Source of the DNA: [Clostridium] asparagiforme DSM 15981 | Lineage (GTDB): Bacteria > Bacillota > Clostridia > Lachnospirales > Lachnospiraceae | NCBI GenBank assembly: GCA_025149125.1 | Contig: CP102272.1 | Span: forward strand, 4,898,001 to 4,962,000 | DNA: 64,000 bases | Direction: 5' to 3' | Part shown: piece after piece, positions 18,647 to 27,787 of the stretch | How the letters are laid out: each line of letters starts with the position of its first letter | How positions within the stretch are numbered: position 1 is the stretch's first letter | Notes under the pieces: model-generated | What the model was told of the DNA's origin: nothing | Seen by the model: the letters and a program-made list of their open reading frames with translations, nothing else | Database searches by the model: none | Position numbers and translations under genes: made by a program

Positions 18647-20845
18647 TTAGTCGTAATACTGTATTTCCACACTTGGATCAAAGGTGCTTTCTGTCACTTG
18701 GCAATCCCGGCTTATGGTGACGGATTTCAGGCTATCGCATCGGCTAAAGGCATAGCCGCCAATCATCATTACGCTTTGTGGAATAACGACCTCCCTCAGA
18801 TTGTCACAACCGGAAAAACAACTGTCTCCCAATGCCTCCACTCCATCTTCCATCACCACGGTCTCTAAACTATGAGATCCAGTAGCCCCATACATCTCAA
18901 TTACTTTCACATTCCCCGGAATCATAAGCGTTGTCAGCGAAGTGTTATTGAATGCAAAGGATTCAATGACGTTGACTTCTGCCGGAACGGTAAACTCTCC
19001 ACCCCGGGATTCAGGAAAATCCGTCAATCCGCCGTTGATATTGTAAATCACTCCGTCCACCATCTTATAGGTCGAATTACCCTCCGCAAATGTTAGATTC
19101 TCAATCGATAAAATGCCGCTGCTCCCCTCAAGCACTTCCACGGTGGACGGTATAGTAAGACTTTTCAGACCCGTGTTTTGGAATGCGGACAACGATATCT
19201 TCCATAAGCCTTCCGGCAGCTCTAAGTATTGCAGGCTGGTACATCCTTCGAACGCGCCATCATATATTACTCTAAGGCTATCCGGTATCTCCACCTGCTT
19301 TAAATTGACACAGTCTTTGAACGTCCAGTACGAAATATACTCAAGATGTTCCGGTAAAATCACTTTCTCCAGCGTACTGTTTCCATTAAAAAGATATTCT
19401 CCCAGCTCCGTCACTGGCAGTCCGACCATCTCCGACGGCAGTTTGATAGAACTCTCCTCGCCTAAATACTCGGTAAGGATAATACCGCTCTTAATCTCGT
19501 CCGTTTCATAGCAAAAATCATAATCGATTTCAAGCGAGGGTTCTGTCGCCTCTGTCGCCCTGCTTTCCGTTGTTGCCTGCGTTTTCCAACCGGCTGACTC
19601 CATTTTTGCAGACTCCTTCCCATCGGAAGAAGCCGAACTTACAGAGTCGCGGAATAAAAAGAACATCATCGTCAGAACGCACATTGTGGACATTAAACCC
19701 ACTGCAACCAGCGCAATTTTCATTCCCTGCTTCAGACGTTTGCTGCGCCCGGTATCTTCCTTTATTGAGTACCGTCCGCTCTCCTCCGCCTGATCCACCC
19801 GCTCGGTTTTGGGAATCTGATCCTGGACCGGAGTTTCTTTTATTGCCTCATCCCCCGCCGTATCTTCAGAGGCATCTGCCTCCTGCGCGGTCAGCCTCCG
19901 CTTAAGCTCCTGCATATCCTGGATACGGCCATCTGCCTGCATCTTCAGCCCGTCGCATAACGCCCCGATCACATGGACCGGGATATAGAGATTCGGATCG
20001 AAGCAAAGGGGTGTCTTTTTAAGCTCCCGTTCCATCGCCTCGGGAACCACCTTCCCGGTCATGCAGTAATACATCGTAGCTGCCATGGCGTACACATCCG
20101 TCCAGCTTCCCAGAATTTCCGTTTCCATATACTGTTCCGGCGCGCTGAAATTCCGTTTGATCACCGCCATGGAGGCGTGGCCTTTATTGGCTCTCACATC
20201 CACCGCCGCGCCCATATCCAGAAGCCTGGCCGTGCCGTCCGGCTGGAGCATAATATTGTCCGGGGAAATATCCCGATGGATAAATCCGCGGTCATGAATC
20301 ATCGCCAGACTGTCCAGAATCGGGGACAAAAGCCTCATACATTCCCCATACCTCAGCACGCCGTGGCTCAGGAGGTAATTTTTCAGCGTAACCCCCTCCA
20401 CAAAGTCCATCACAATATAAGCGGTCTGGTTCTCGTCAAAAGCGTCCCGGACGCGGACAATGGACGATACGGAGTCCAGCTTCGCCATCTTCCTGGCTTC
20501 TTTCAGAAATCGCTGTATTCCATCCGACCAGCCTATCTTTCCCTCGTCTGTAAAATCCCACTGGATCTCATTGGAATAGCTGTTGGAACGTGCGGCGGTT
20601 CCAGTGGGAAAATACTCCTTCACCGCCACCTTCATTTCCAGTGTCATATCCCAGCTCACGTAAGTGATGCCGAATCCACCCCGGCCGATGACATTTCCGA
20701 TCAGATAGCGGCTGTGGAGAACGGTATTTTGTTTCAGGGCGTTGGAGGGCTGGCTGCCGCTGTCCTGATCATAGCCGCAGACAGGGCAAAAGCGGTCGCC
20801 CTCCAGCAGCTCTTCCATACATTTCATACAACGTCTCATCTGCAT
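18647..20845 (-). CDS. Receptor Ser/Thr kinase 6: zinc ribbon, kinase, TM, LRR ectodomain
   Basis: 732 residues from the ATG at 20845 (MQMRRC), which has GGAGG seven bases upstream; an earlier in-frame start at 20884 would add a non-family leader. Zinc ribbon Cys6/9/20/23; kinase motifs VAVKEYF, HRDISPDN, DMG, SAPEQY, all intact except DMG. The juxtamembrane segment is long and acidic (EADASEDTAGDEAIKETPVQ). The helix is IALVAVGLMSTMCVLTMMFFLF, followed by a Ser/Thr/Glu stalk. The LRR domain has two full units before the islet (CVNLKQVEIPDSL, CTSLQYLELPEGL). 49 bases separate it from kinase 7, the widest gap in this part of the array; no terminator or promoter is obvious there. Confidence 0.9.
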   Translation of the reverse strand: MQMRRCMKCMEELLEGDRFCPVCGYDQDSGSQPSNALKQNTVLHSRYLIGNVIGRGGFGITYVSWDMTLEMKVAVKEYFPTGTAARSNSYSNEIQWDFTDEGKIGWSDGIQRFLKEARKMAKLDSVSSIVRVRDAFDENQTAYIVMDFVEGVTLKNYLLSHGVLRYGECMRLLSPILDSLAMIHDRGFIHRDISPDNIMLQPDGTARLLDMGAAVDVRANKGHASMAVIKRNFSAPEQYMETEILGSWTDVYAMAATMYYCMTGKVVPEAMERELKKTPLCFDPNLYIPVHVIGALCDGLKMQADGRIQDMQELKRRLTAQEADASEDTAGDEAIKETPVQDQIPKTERVDQAEESGRYSIKEDTGRSKRLKQGMKIALVAVGLMSTMCVLTMMFFLFRDSVSSASSDGKESAKMESAGWKTQATTESRATEATEPSLEIDYDFCYETDEIKSGIILTEYLGEESSIKLPSEMVGLPVTELGEYLFNGNSTLEKVILPEHLEYISYWTFKDCVNLKQVEIPDSLRVIYDGAFEGCTSLQYLELPEGLWKISLSAFQNTGLKSLTIPSTVEVLEGSSGILSIENLTFAEGNSTYKMVDGVIYNINGGLTDFPESRGGEFTVPAEVNVIESFAFNNTSLTTLMIPGNVKVIEMYGATGSHSLETVVMEDGVEALGDSCFSGCDNLREVVIPQSVMMIGGYAFSRCDSLKSVTISRDCQVTESTFDPSVEIQYYD

Positions 20846-20894
20846 ACCGATTCCTCCAAGCTCTTTTATGCTTCTCTCATTCACGCAATCCCTG

Positions 20895-22910
20895 TCACTG
20901 GTCCTCCAGCTGGATCAAATTGCTTCCGTCGCAGTACAACAAATATGTCTGCAACAGCCCCCCGGTCTTTTGTGTCATAAACCACAGCCAGTTGACGTCT
21001 GCATAGCTCATATTAACCACCCGGTCACCGCTGTAAATAACGGAATCACCGGTGCCGTCCGTCCTGATCCTGTGGATTTCACCGCTGTCCTCCGGACTGT
21101 AGTAGATCCAACCATTGCCGTAGGACAAGCTGTCCCCGTTCATCTGTTCGGCATATTCTTTCATCGGACTCTCCACAAGCCGCCCGTCCAGATCACAGAC
21201 CACAAGCTGTTCCTTTGTGAATGACACCATATAAATTTTACCTTCCTCAATAAACCCCACCACCATAAAGTCCTTATCGTTGAGCACTTTACTGTTTTTG
21301 CCGTCCAGATAGGCCCGTTTTAGAGCGATTGCGTTCCCTTGCCCTTCCGGATACAGCACGGTGTAATAAATGTATTTTCCGTCCAGGTTGTACCAGACTG
21401 CTTTTTCCTTCAGCAGCTCTTCTTCCTTTCCCGTCTTTAAATCATACCGGCAAAGGGTATAGCTCAGTCCGTCCCCCTCGTTTTCCCCCTTCAGATAGTA
21501 GAGCATTTCTTTCCCGTCGGAATAGCGGACATATTGCAGATCGTTATAATAACCTGCGCTGCAAACCGTCCTCACATTGGTCCCGTCAAAGTCCATCTCC
21601 ATAATGGAATCCGGCTCTTCGGGATTCTCCGCGTTGTCGTGCAGGAAATAAACCTTATCCGAACTCAGATTAATATATGCGGCCTCTGAATCCACAATCA
21701 GCCGGTCGTCCACCCGATCGTAGGGACTCACATGCAGGTTCCAGTCTCCGTCGATGTAATACATATGCTCGCCGATCTTCTGGGCAAACCCAGCGTTACA
21801 TAGCAGATTTGCATTGCCGGTGCCCAACCGCTCTACGGAGGGCAGCCACGGTTTCACGGCGTAAACTCCAACCCCCGCCGCACAGATTGCAAAGGCGGCG
21901 GCAGCGGCCAAAAGTCCTTTTGCCAGCCGGTTCCTCCCGGGAACGGCTCCGGCCAGGGCAGCTCTGAACTGCTTCATGGTGCGGATACGCTCCTCCGCCC
22001 GGATACACAGAGCCTGTTCCAAGATCCCCCTTACCTTCTTATTCCTGATCCCCTCCATATCCAGAGGGGCCGGTTTCATCATACGCTCCGGGGCCGCGGG
22101 AATCCGTTTTCCGGTCAGGCAGCTGTAGATAACGGCAGCCATGGCGTACACGTCGGTCCAGGTTCCGATTTCTCCGTCCTCCATGTATTGCTCCGGAGCG
22201 CTGTAGCCGTCCTTCACAATACTCTCCGACTTCCCGGACCGCCTTCTGCCAATGTCCCGCGCGGCGCCGAAGTCCAGCAGCTTTGCCTTCATCTGTGCAT
22301 CTGTGGTCTGCACCATCACATTATCCGGGCTGATATCCCTGTGGATCAGCCCTTTGGCGTGCATGGCTTCCAAACTGTCCATCAAAGGCAGAAGCAGCGC
22401 GGTGCAGGCGCGGTAATCCAGGCAGCCGTACTGGTTCAGATACTGTTTCAGCGGAATCCCTTCCGCAAAGTCCATGATAATATACGCGGTCTGATTCTCC
22501 TGAAAGGAATCCCGCACCCGCACAATCCCGGGCACCTCATCCAGCTTTGCCATTTTCCTGGCTTCGCTTAAAAACTGCTCCACTCCCTCCAGCCAGTTTT
22601 GATATTCCGTGTTGGAAAACCCCCACTGAATCCGGTTGGACTGAGCGTTGCTTCTGCTCCCGAGGCCGGAGGGGAAATACTCTTTCACCGCCACCTTAAC
22701 CTCCAGCTTCAGATCGTACCCCACATAGGTGACGCCAAAACCGCCGTGCCCCATGACCCTTCCGATCAGATACCTTCCACACAGAATGGTATCCTTCCTG
22801 AGCACATTCGGCGGCTGAACGTAACGTTCCATGTCAAAGCCGCAATGACTGCAAAACCGCTCTCCCTTTGCCACCTCCTGCATGCAGTTCACACACCGGT
22901 ACATCTCCAT
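20895..22910 (-). CDS. Receptor Ser/Thr kinase 7: zinc ribbon, kinase, TM, DUF5050-like propeller ectodomain
   Basis: 671 residues. Zinc ribbon (CVNC/CSHC), kinase with VAVKEYF, HRDISPDN and a normal DFG (LLDFGAARD), unlike kinases 1-6. It has a basic activation segment (GRRRSGKSESIVKDGYSAPEQY). The helix is GLLAAAAAFAICAAGVGVYAV near residue 340. Outside, repeated blades with MYYIDGDWNL, VYFLHDNAE, LYYLKGENE, IYYTVLYPE and WIYYSPEDSG resemble DUF5050/PQQ-like propellers seen in Firmicute surface proteins. The gene is first in the receptor series, starting three bases after the PP2C phosphatase stop codon (AGGGGAG upstream), so kinase and phosphatase are translationally linked. It is the most diverged member and probably the oldest or a distinct subtype. 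Confidence 0.9.
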   Translation of the reverse strand: MEMYRCVNCMQEVAKGERFCSHCGFDMERYVQPPNVLRKDTILCGRYLIGRVMGHGGFGVTYVGYDLKLEVKVAVKEYFPSGLGSRSNAQSNRIQWGFSNTEYQNWLEGVEQFLSEARKMAKLDEVPGIVRVRDSFQENQTAYIIMDFAEGIPLKQYLNQYGCLDYRACTALLLPLMDSLEAMHAKGLIHRDISPDNVMVQTTDAQMKAKLLDFGAARDIGRRRSGKSESIVKDGYSAPEQYMEDGEIGTWTDVYAMAAVIYSCLTGKRIPAAPERMMKPAPLDMEGIRNKKVRGILEQALCIRAEERIRTMKQFRAALAGAVPGRNRLAKGLLAAAAAFAICAAGVGVYAVKPWLPSVERLGTGNANLLCNAGFAQKIGEHMYYIDGDWNLHVSPYDRVDDRLIVDSEAAYINLSSDKVYFLHDNAENPEEPDSIMEMDFDGTNVRTVCSAGYYNDLQYVRYSDGKEMLYYLKGENEGDGLSYTLCRYDLKTGKEEELLKEKAVWYNLDGKYIYYTVLYPEGQGNAIALKRAYLDGKNSKVLNDKDFMVVGFIEEGKIYMVSFTKEQLVVCDLDGRLVESPMKEYAEQMNGDSLSYGNGWIYYSPEDSGEIHRIRTDGTGDSVIYSGDRVVNMSYADVNWLWFMTQKTGGLLQTYLLYCDGSNLIQLEDQ

Positions 22911-22913
22911 CTT

Positions 22914-23642
22914 TTACTTCTCCCCTATCGAAAAAACACACGCCGCCGTATAGTTATCCTGATCCCCGGGCGCCCTTTCCTGCAAAAGTGCCTCCATTTT
23001 CAAAATCCACTGCCTGGGATCGGGGGAATCCGCCAGCGTTTCCTCCATCTCCTGTTCCAGTACATATTCCCAAAAACCGTCCGTACACAGTAAAAAAGCG
23101 TGAAAACCATCCGCAAGAGAAACCGGCTCTGAAATGTCCGGTTCAAAGCTGTCGCTTCCGAGCGCTCTTAAGACCCGGTTGCGGTCCTCATGAAAACGGA
23201 TCTGATCCTCCGTGATCATCCCCATCAAAACCGCCAGCTGGGGGACGCTGTGGTCCAGTGTCCTCTCCACCAGCCTTCCGTCCCGGAAATGGTACAGCCT
23301 GGAATCCCCCACATGGGCCCAGACTGCCTGATCTCCCTCCACAAACAGGCTGACCAGGGTGGTTTTCATGGCGCAGGCCTCGGTCTGACCGTCCAGAACC
23401 GCCTGGTTTGCCATGTAAACGGCTGAGACAATCCCCTCCCCGGTTCTGCAAAGCCCTCTGCCAAAGCAGTCTGAGACGGCCGCCGCCGCCGCCCGGGAGG
23501 CTGTGCTTCCTCCCCCGTGTCCCCCCAATCCGTCGGCCACCGTAACCACCAGCCCCAGAGAAGATGGAATTGCCAGGACTGTGTCCTCGTTTATCCCGCG
23601 TCCGCCTGCGTTCGTCAGAACGGCATATTCTGTCTTGATCAT
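22914..23642 (-). CDS. Soluble PP2C-type Ser/Thr phosphatase
   Basis: 242 residues, the size of bacterial Stp/PrpC enzymes. Motifs in order: GRGINEDT (metal Asp20), VADGLGGHGG (Asp37), SLFVEGDQAVWAHVGDSRLY, LLCTDGFWEYV (metal Asp) and GDQDNYTA (metal Asp and Asn). All metal ligands are present, so it should remove phosphate from Ser/Thr with Mn/Mg. No membrane segment. It sits between the PrsW/FHA gene and the receptor kinases and is the obvious eraser for their phosphorylation. The stop codon lies three bases before the kinase 7 start. Confidence 0.95.
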   Translation of the reverse strand: MIKTEYAVLTNAGGRGINEDTVLAIPSSLGLVVTVADGLGGHGGGSTASRAAAAAVSDCFGRGLCRTGEGIVSAVYMANQAVLDGQTEACAMKTTLVSLFVEGDQAVWAHVGDSRLYHFRDGRLVERTLDHSVPQLAVLMGMITEDQIRFHEDRNRVLRALGSDSFEPDISEPVSLADGFHAFLLCTDGFWEYVLEQEMEETLADSPDPRQWILKMEALLQERAPGDQDNYTAACVFSIGEK

Positions 23643-23658
23643 ACATTGCTCCTATCTG

Positions 23659-25065
23659 CTAAATACTTCCGCCTTTCAGCGTAATCTGAAATTCCTCGTG
23701 CGCGGATCCGATGTTCACACGATCCCCGGGCCTTAGCTCACAAAGCTGGTTGGGCTTCAAACGGTTCCCGTTGACAAAAGTTCCGTAGCTGGAGCCCAGG
23801 TCCCGGATGCCGATCTGCCCTCCCTGAAGGAGAAGTTCGCAGTGCACCCCGCTGACCCCGGCAGTCCCGGAGGGAAATACCAGATCGTTCCTGGCCGGGT
23901 CCCGTCCAATCCGTACCCGCCCCGTCAGGGCAAAGCGGCGGCCGGAAAAAGCGCCTTTTACGCACTGGAGCCGGATCCCTCCGGACTGGACGGCCACTCC
24001 CGGCATACCTCCGCCATGCCGGACTGCCACCCCCGGCATCTCCCCGCCGGATATGGGCCGGGACGGCCTTGGCCGCGCCTGTGCTACGCCGGAGAGCGGT
24101 TCCAAAAAGTCGTGGTCCATGGCAAAGGTCAGCCGGTCCTCATTTGCCCTCAGGGAAATCTCCACCACCTGGTTGACGCCCCTTTTCATAATCATGTAGG
24201 CGACCCAGACAATCAGGATATTAAACACAAACAGAAGCGGCGACAGCGCAGAACCCGGATAGAGATCCCATAAGGCGTGGGTTCCCGCAGAGAACGCAAG
24301 AGCTCCCAGAAAAACCGGGTTCCGCAGATGCTTTGCCGAGAGCTCTTCGTCCTTTTTGACCCAGACCAACGCGCCTGCCGTGATGGCGGCCCAGGATACA
24401 TGGCCCCCTATGGCATACATTGCTCTCAGAAGCATCTGAGAAAAGTTCCATCCGCCGCTCCTTACAATGTTATAACCTGCGCTCTCCAGCGCGGAAAAAC
24501 CGGCTCCAACGGCTGCTCCCACCAGCATTCCGCTCAGCACATACTTTGTGTCCTTTTTCCTCAGCCAGACTGCCGCCGCCAGAAGCTTTGCCACTTCTTC
24601 CCCGATTCCAACACTTACATATAAGGCGACCGCGCTGTCCGTAAGATAAAACATTCCCAAAATAGTCGTAAATACCAGTGACAGCATCCCGCCTACCATA
24701 AACATCAGAAGAACTGTGGTAAAGGATATATTCCGTGGAATGTTCATTTCCCAGAAAAAAATCATCCCTACCACAGGCATCAGAAAACTGCCCGCCACAA
24801 AAACAAACGGAACCATCAGATCAAGGTTCATGGCAATCCCGGCGATGATCAGCACAATTCCCACCAGAAAAATCCTGGCAAACAGATAGGGCTTCAGCCA
24901 TTTCGAGAGCATGGAGGCCGCATCGGGGGTGGTTAAAGGGGTTCCCGCCAGGAACAGCCTGGCGTTTTCCTCCTTGGTGTGGCGCCGGAACACGTCGCTG
25001 AAAATATCAGAGAAGCCCAGTTTTCCCCCCTTCGCCTTTTTAAAAAATGTTTTGTTGTCGCTCAT
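23659..25065 (-). CDS. PrsW-like intramembrane metalloprotease fused to a C-terminal FHA domain
   Basis: 468 residues. About eight membrane helices between 58 and 300 carry the PrsW signatures: GEEVAK (Glu156, Glu157, Lys160), FSALE (Phe190, Glu194), GHVSW (His222) and HALWD (His263, Asp267). PrsW/CPBP-type enzymes cut membrane-embedded substrates such as anti-sigma factors. After a cytoplasmic linker with a short GGxMPGVAV duplication (near 345-365), residues 370-468 form an FHA domain with its phosphothreonine-binding residues: VRIGRD, SGVHC, and FVNGN. The fusion suggests a site-2-type protease whose action or location depends on a kinase-made phosphothreonine. Sixteen-base gaps on both sides place it in the operon. 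Confidence 0.9.
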   Translation of the reverse strand: MSDNKTFFKKAKGGKLGFSDIFSDVFRRHTKEENARLFLAGTPLTTPDAASMLSKWLKPYLFARIFLVGIVLIIAGIAMNLDLMVPFVFVAGSFLMPVVGMIFFWEMNIPRNISFTTVLLMFMVGGMLSLVFTTILGMFYLTDSAVALYVSVGIGEEVAKLLAAAVWLRKKDTKYVLSGMLVGAAVGAGFSALESAGYNIVRSGGWNFSQMLLRAMYAIGGHVSWAAITAGALVWVKKDEELSAKHLRNPVFLGALAFSAGTHALWDLYPGSALSPLLFVFNILIVWVAYMIMKRGVNQVVEISLRANEDRLTFAMDHDFLEPLSGVAQARPRPSRPISGGEMPGVAVRHGGGMPGVAVQSGGIRLQCVKGAFSGRRFALTGRVRIGRDPARNDLVFPSGTAGVSGVHCELLLQGGQIGIRDLGSSYGTFVNGNRLKPNQLCELRPGDRVNIGSAHEEFQITLKGGSI

Positions 25066-25081
25066 TTTCCATTCCTCCCCC

Positions 25082-26503
25082 TCAGACCGCTCCGCCCTTC
25101 CCGGTTATCTGAAACTCCTCTTCAACGGAACCCAGACAGATTCGGTCTCCAATGTTCAGGGGACAGGGCTGATTGGGAACCAGCTTTGTCCCATTGACCG
25201 TGGTTCCCCAGGTGGATCCCACGTCCGTGACGGTCAGCCCCGCCGGTCCCTGACTGATGATACAGTGCAGTCCGCTGATCCCCTTTGTACCCGCGGGATA
25301 GACGAAGTCGCACCTCTGGGGATCCCGGCCCATGCGGGTTTCCGGCTTCAGCTGGAACCGGCGGCCCGCAAAGACTCCCGTCAGCCCCTGCAGGCGCAAC
25401 TGGGAGGGCGCTCCGTACATGGCGTCTCCGCCTGAGGGGCCGGGCGCAGGCTGGAAGGCCGGGACTGCGGCGGGCGAACCGGCAGACACCGCGGCCTTTC
25501 CCTTCTGTTTCTTCCTTACAACCACCAGCACCACTGCCAGAACCGCCAGGATTCCCACTCCCGCCAGAATGATCACAAGCTGCCCGGAAAGTCCCTGTCC
25601 TCCGTCCTTTGCCATGGTGTAGGGAAGCCCCAGCTGATCCAGAATCCCGATGGCATAATCAATGTAGATCGAAACGCTGTATTCCATGCTCTGCTCACCG
25701 TATCCATATGTATTGATACCGATCACGCTTCCATCCTTCTTTAACACCAGGGGGCCCCCGGAATTTCCATGATTAATATGCGCGCCATGGACAATGCAGT
25801 CTGTATTTCCAAATATTTCTAATGGAATACATCGTGATACTACCCCGCCCGACACGGAAACCGCTGTCACCGAAGCCTTGATCTTTTCTGTCTCTGCACC
25901 ATCCTCCGTATAGGTCAGACTTCCACTATCGGCTGAGCCCGGATATCCGATCGCCAGCACATCTTCCCCTACATTTCCCTCGCTCACCTTTCGCAGAGGC
26001 AGCGTCTTCACATTTTTGACCGGTTCCGCTGTGCGGATAACTGCAACATCCGGATATTCATTTTCCGCATACAGCACCTCGCATTCTACGGCGGCGCCCA
26101 GATGGACATCAATGATCAGTTTTTTATACACATTTCCCTGGCCGTCCTGTCCATAATCCCCGCCTTCCACCATCTGCTCGCCTGGCGCTAACGGAATCCA
26201 CCCATATTTAAACCAGGTCTCATCATCCAGCAGAATATATACTTTGCCTTCACGGTAGTCGTATTGACCGCTGCTGGTAACCACATGCCAGTTGGTGACG
26301 AAGGTATCGGCATCCGCTCCCGGTTCTCCTACGCCAAATCCCGTGCCGGTAGAGTATCCGTCTGGCCAGTCAACCAGGATTCTCACCACGCCCTCCCGGG
26401 CGGCGGCAGCCTTTCCCTCGCCCTCAGCATAGGCCGTAATCCCTCCCGCCATTAAGGAAATAACAATCAGCAGGCACCATATCCCATATTTTATCCTTCT
26501 CAT
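25082..26503 (-). CDS. Membrane trypsin-like (S1C) protease with cytoplasmic FHA domain
   Basis: 473 residues. A signal sequence ending about TAYAEG (residue 27) is followed by an extracellular chymotrypsin-fold domain with a full triad: His73 (VTNWHVV), Asp152 (YPDVAVIR) and Ser248 (HGNSGGPLV). A helix at about 308-329 (LVIILAGVGILAVLAVVLVVV) then a Pro/Ala linker lead to an FHA domain at about 385-473 with TRMGRD, ISGLHC and TVNGTK, so phosphothreonine binding looks intact. No PDZ domain is present, unlike HtrA. The topology puts proteolysis outside and phospho-reading inside, so kinase signalling could recruit, cluster or gate it. The FHA end (EEFQITGKGG) is nearly identical to that of the PrsW protein, showing shared origin. 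Confidence 0.92.
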   Translation of the reverse strand: MRRIKYGIWCLLIVISLMAGGITAYAEGEGKAAAAREGVVRILVDWPDGYSTGTGFGVGEPGADADTFVTNWHVVTSSGQYDYREGKVYILLDDETWFKYGWIPLAPGEQMVEGGDYGQDGQGNVYKKLIIDVHLGAAVECEVLYAENEYPDVAVIRTAEPVKNVKTLPLRKVSEGNVGEDVLAIGYPGSADSGSLTYTEDGAETEKIKASVTAVSVSGGVVSRCIPLEIFGNTDCIVHGAHINHGNSGGPLVLKKDGSVIGINTYGYGEQSMEYSVSIYIDYAIGILDQLGLPYTMAKDGGQGLSGQLVIILAGVGILAVLAVVLVVVRKKQKGKAAVSAGSPAAVPAFQPAPGPSGGDAMYGAPSQLRLQGLTGVFAGRRFQLKPETRMGRDPQRCDFVYPAGTKGISGLHCIISQGPAGLTVTDVGSTWGTTVNGTKLVPNQPCPLNIGDRICLGSVEEEFQITGKGGAV

Positions 26504-26527
26504 ACCGTCACTCCTCGTAAACGCTCA

Positions 26528-27784
26528 TTAAAAGTCCAGAATAATACAGGTGAAATTATCCTGATTGGGATTGCTGGCCTCCAACACCCGTTTTTCCATA
26601 AGAGAAGCGGCCTCTGCGGCATTTTTCGTGCTCTCCAGTATGTTCATGATCTCAGCCTCTGAAATCGTATTGAAAATACCATCTGACATCAGCAATACCT
26701 TATCTCCCTGCCTTACCTCCACCGGGCGCAGGCTTCCGTCAATGTACTTTAACTCTCCCATGCCCAGGAAGCTGATCAACCGGTCCCGCTGGGGATCCGC
26801 TCCTGCCCTGGCAAAGCTGATATTTTTATTGACGGCCTCGCCGATAAGCTGCTGGCGGTAGATATGCTCGCGATTGATCTGGAGCAGGTGATGGCTGCAG
26901 TAGAGGTAGATCCGGCTGTCTCCCACAGCGGCCCAGTGGAATTTCCCCTTGTCCGCCAGTACCGCCAGCAGCGTAGCGCCGCTCTTGTAGATCTGATCCG
27001 GACCCAACATGGCAAGAACCTGCTCATTGGCCTCGCTGAGCATCTCATACAGCGGGTTTTCATAGGGCGTGGGCGACACATGGCCCGCTGCCTGGAACAT
27101 ACCCATAACGGCTTTCTGGCTCACCTTCTCCCCGTCGGAGAGGCCGCCCATGCCGTCGGACACAACGGCCAGAAGCCCCATCCTGGTCATGGTGGTGCCG
27201 AGGGTATCCTGCTGGTTCTTCCTTCGACCCACGTTGTGCACCATACCCAGAGTGCCCCGCTCTGCATCCGGAAGCACTGTGGAGGCTGAAACCTGCGGAC
27301 GCTGGGGACGGCGGCTGGGGACGGTATCCTGAACCGGCAGAACCTTGGGCGCTTCTCTGGCAGGAGCTGTCTCCGTCATGGTCTCTGTCACAACGCTGTT
27401 GTCCATGTCCGAATTCTCCTCAAGCTCATTTTTGTTCTTTTTTGCCAAAATACGCCAGATTGCAATTCCCGCAAGGATCACTGCAAGGCCGCCCAGGACA
27501 AAGGGGGCGATTTTGAGAAGATTCTCCTTTGAAAACCAGTCCCCGCCGCCGTCTTCCGGCAGCTGTTCCCCGGTCTGGATTTTCCCTGCTTTGTTTCCCT
27601 CTTCCTCCAGAATTTCAAGAATATTCCCCGGAGTGGTCTGCTCTTCCTTACCCGGATCCGGCGTTTCCATCTGCGAATTGGCAGGTGTGGCCGCCGGCAC
27701 ATTCACCGCCGCCATAGCGGGGGACGCGGCCAGAAGCGCAGCAGCACCGGCGCACAATATGCATTTCTTCAATCTCTGATTCAT
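26528..27784 (-). CDS. Membrane-anchored PP2C-type phosphatase
   Basis: 418 residues. Signal peptide (cleavage near AMAAV, residue 26), a short extracellular Pro/Glu/Thr segment, a membrane helix at about 91-113 (IAPFVLGGLAVILAGIAIW), a cytoplasmic linker, and a PP2C domain from about 175. Motifs: RRKNQQDT (the usual NED is QQD, keeping the Asp), VVSDGMGGL, AAVGDSRIYLY, LLMSDGIFNTI and NQDNFTC. The metal ligands are kept, so it should be active. This is the PrpC/Stp1 reaction placed at the membrane, beside the VWA/FHA protein with only three bases between the genes. With the soluble phosphatase it gives the cluster two erasers. Confidence 0.92.
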   Translation of the reverse strand: MNQRLKKCILCAGAAALLAASPAMAAVNVPAATPANSQMETPDPGKEEQTTPGNILEILEEEGNKAGKIQTGEQLPEDGGGDWFSKENLLKIAPFVLGGLAVILAGIAIWRILAKKNKNELEENSDMDNSVVTETMTETAPAREAPKVLPVQDTVPSRRPQRPQVSASTVLPDAERGTLGMVHNVGRRKNQQDTLGTTMTRMGLLAVVSDGMGGLSDGEKVSQKAVMGMFQAAGHVSPTPYENPLYEMLSEANEQVLAMLGPDQIYKSGATLLAVLADKGKFHWAAVGDSRIYLYCSHHLLQINREHIYRQQLIGEAVNKNISFARAGADPQRDRLISFLGMGELKYIDGSLRPVEVRQGDKVLLMSDGIFNTISEAEIMNILESTKNAAEAASLMEKRVLEASNPNQDNFTCIILDF

Positions 27785-27787
27785 CTG

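Noticed and set aside
17321..18868. Plus-strand open frame of 515 codons antisense to kinases 5 and 6
   Set aside because: Covers intact kinase motifs on the other strand; similar antisense frames recur over every paralogue, a result of codon bias.
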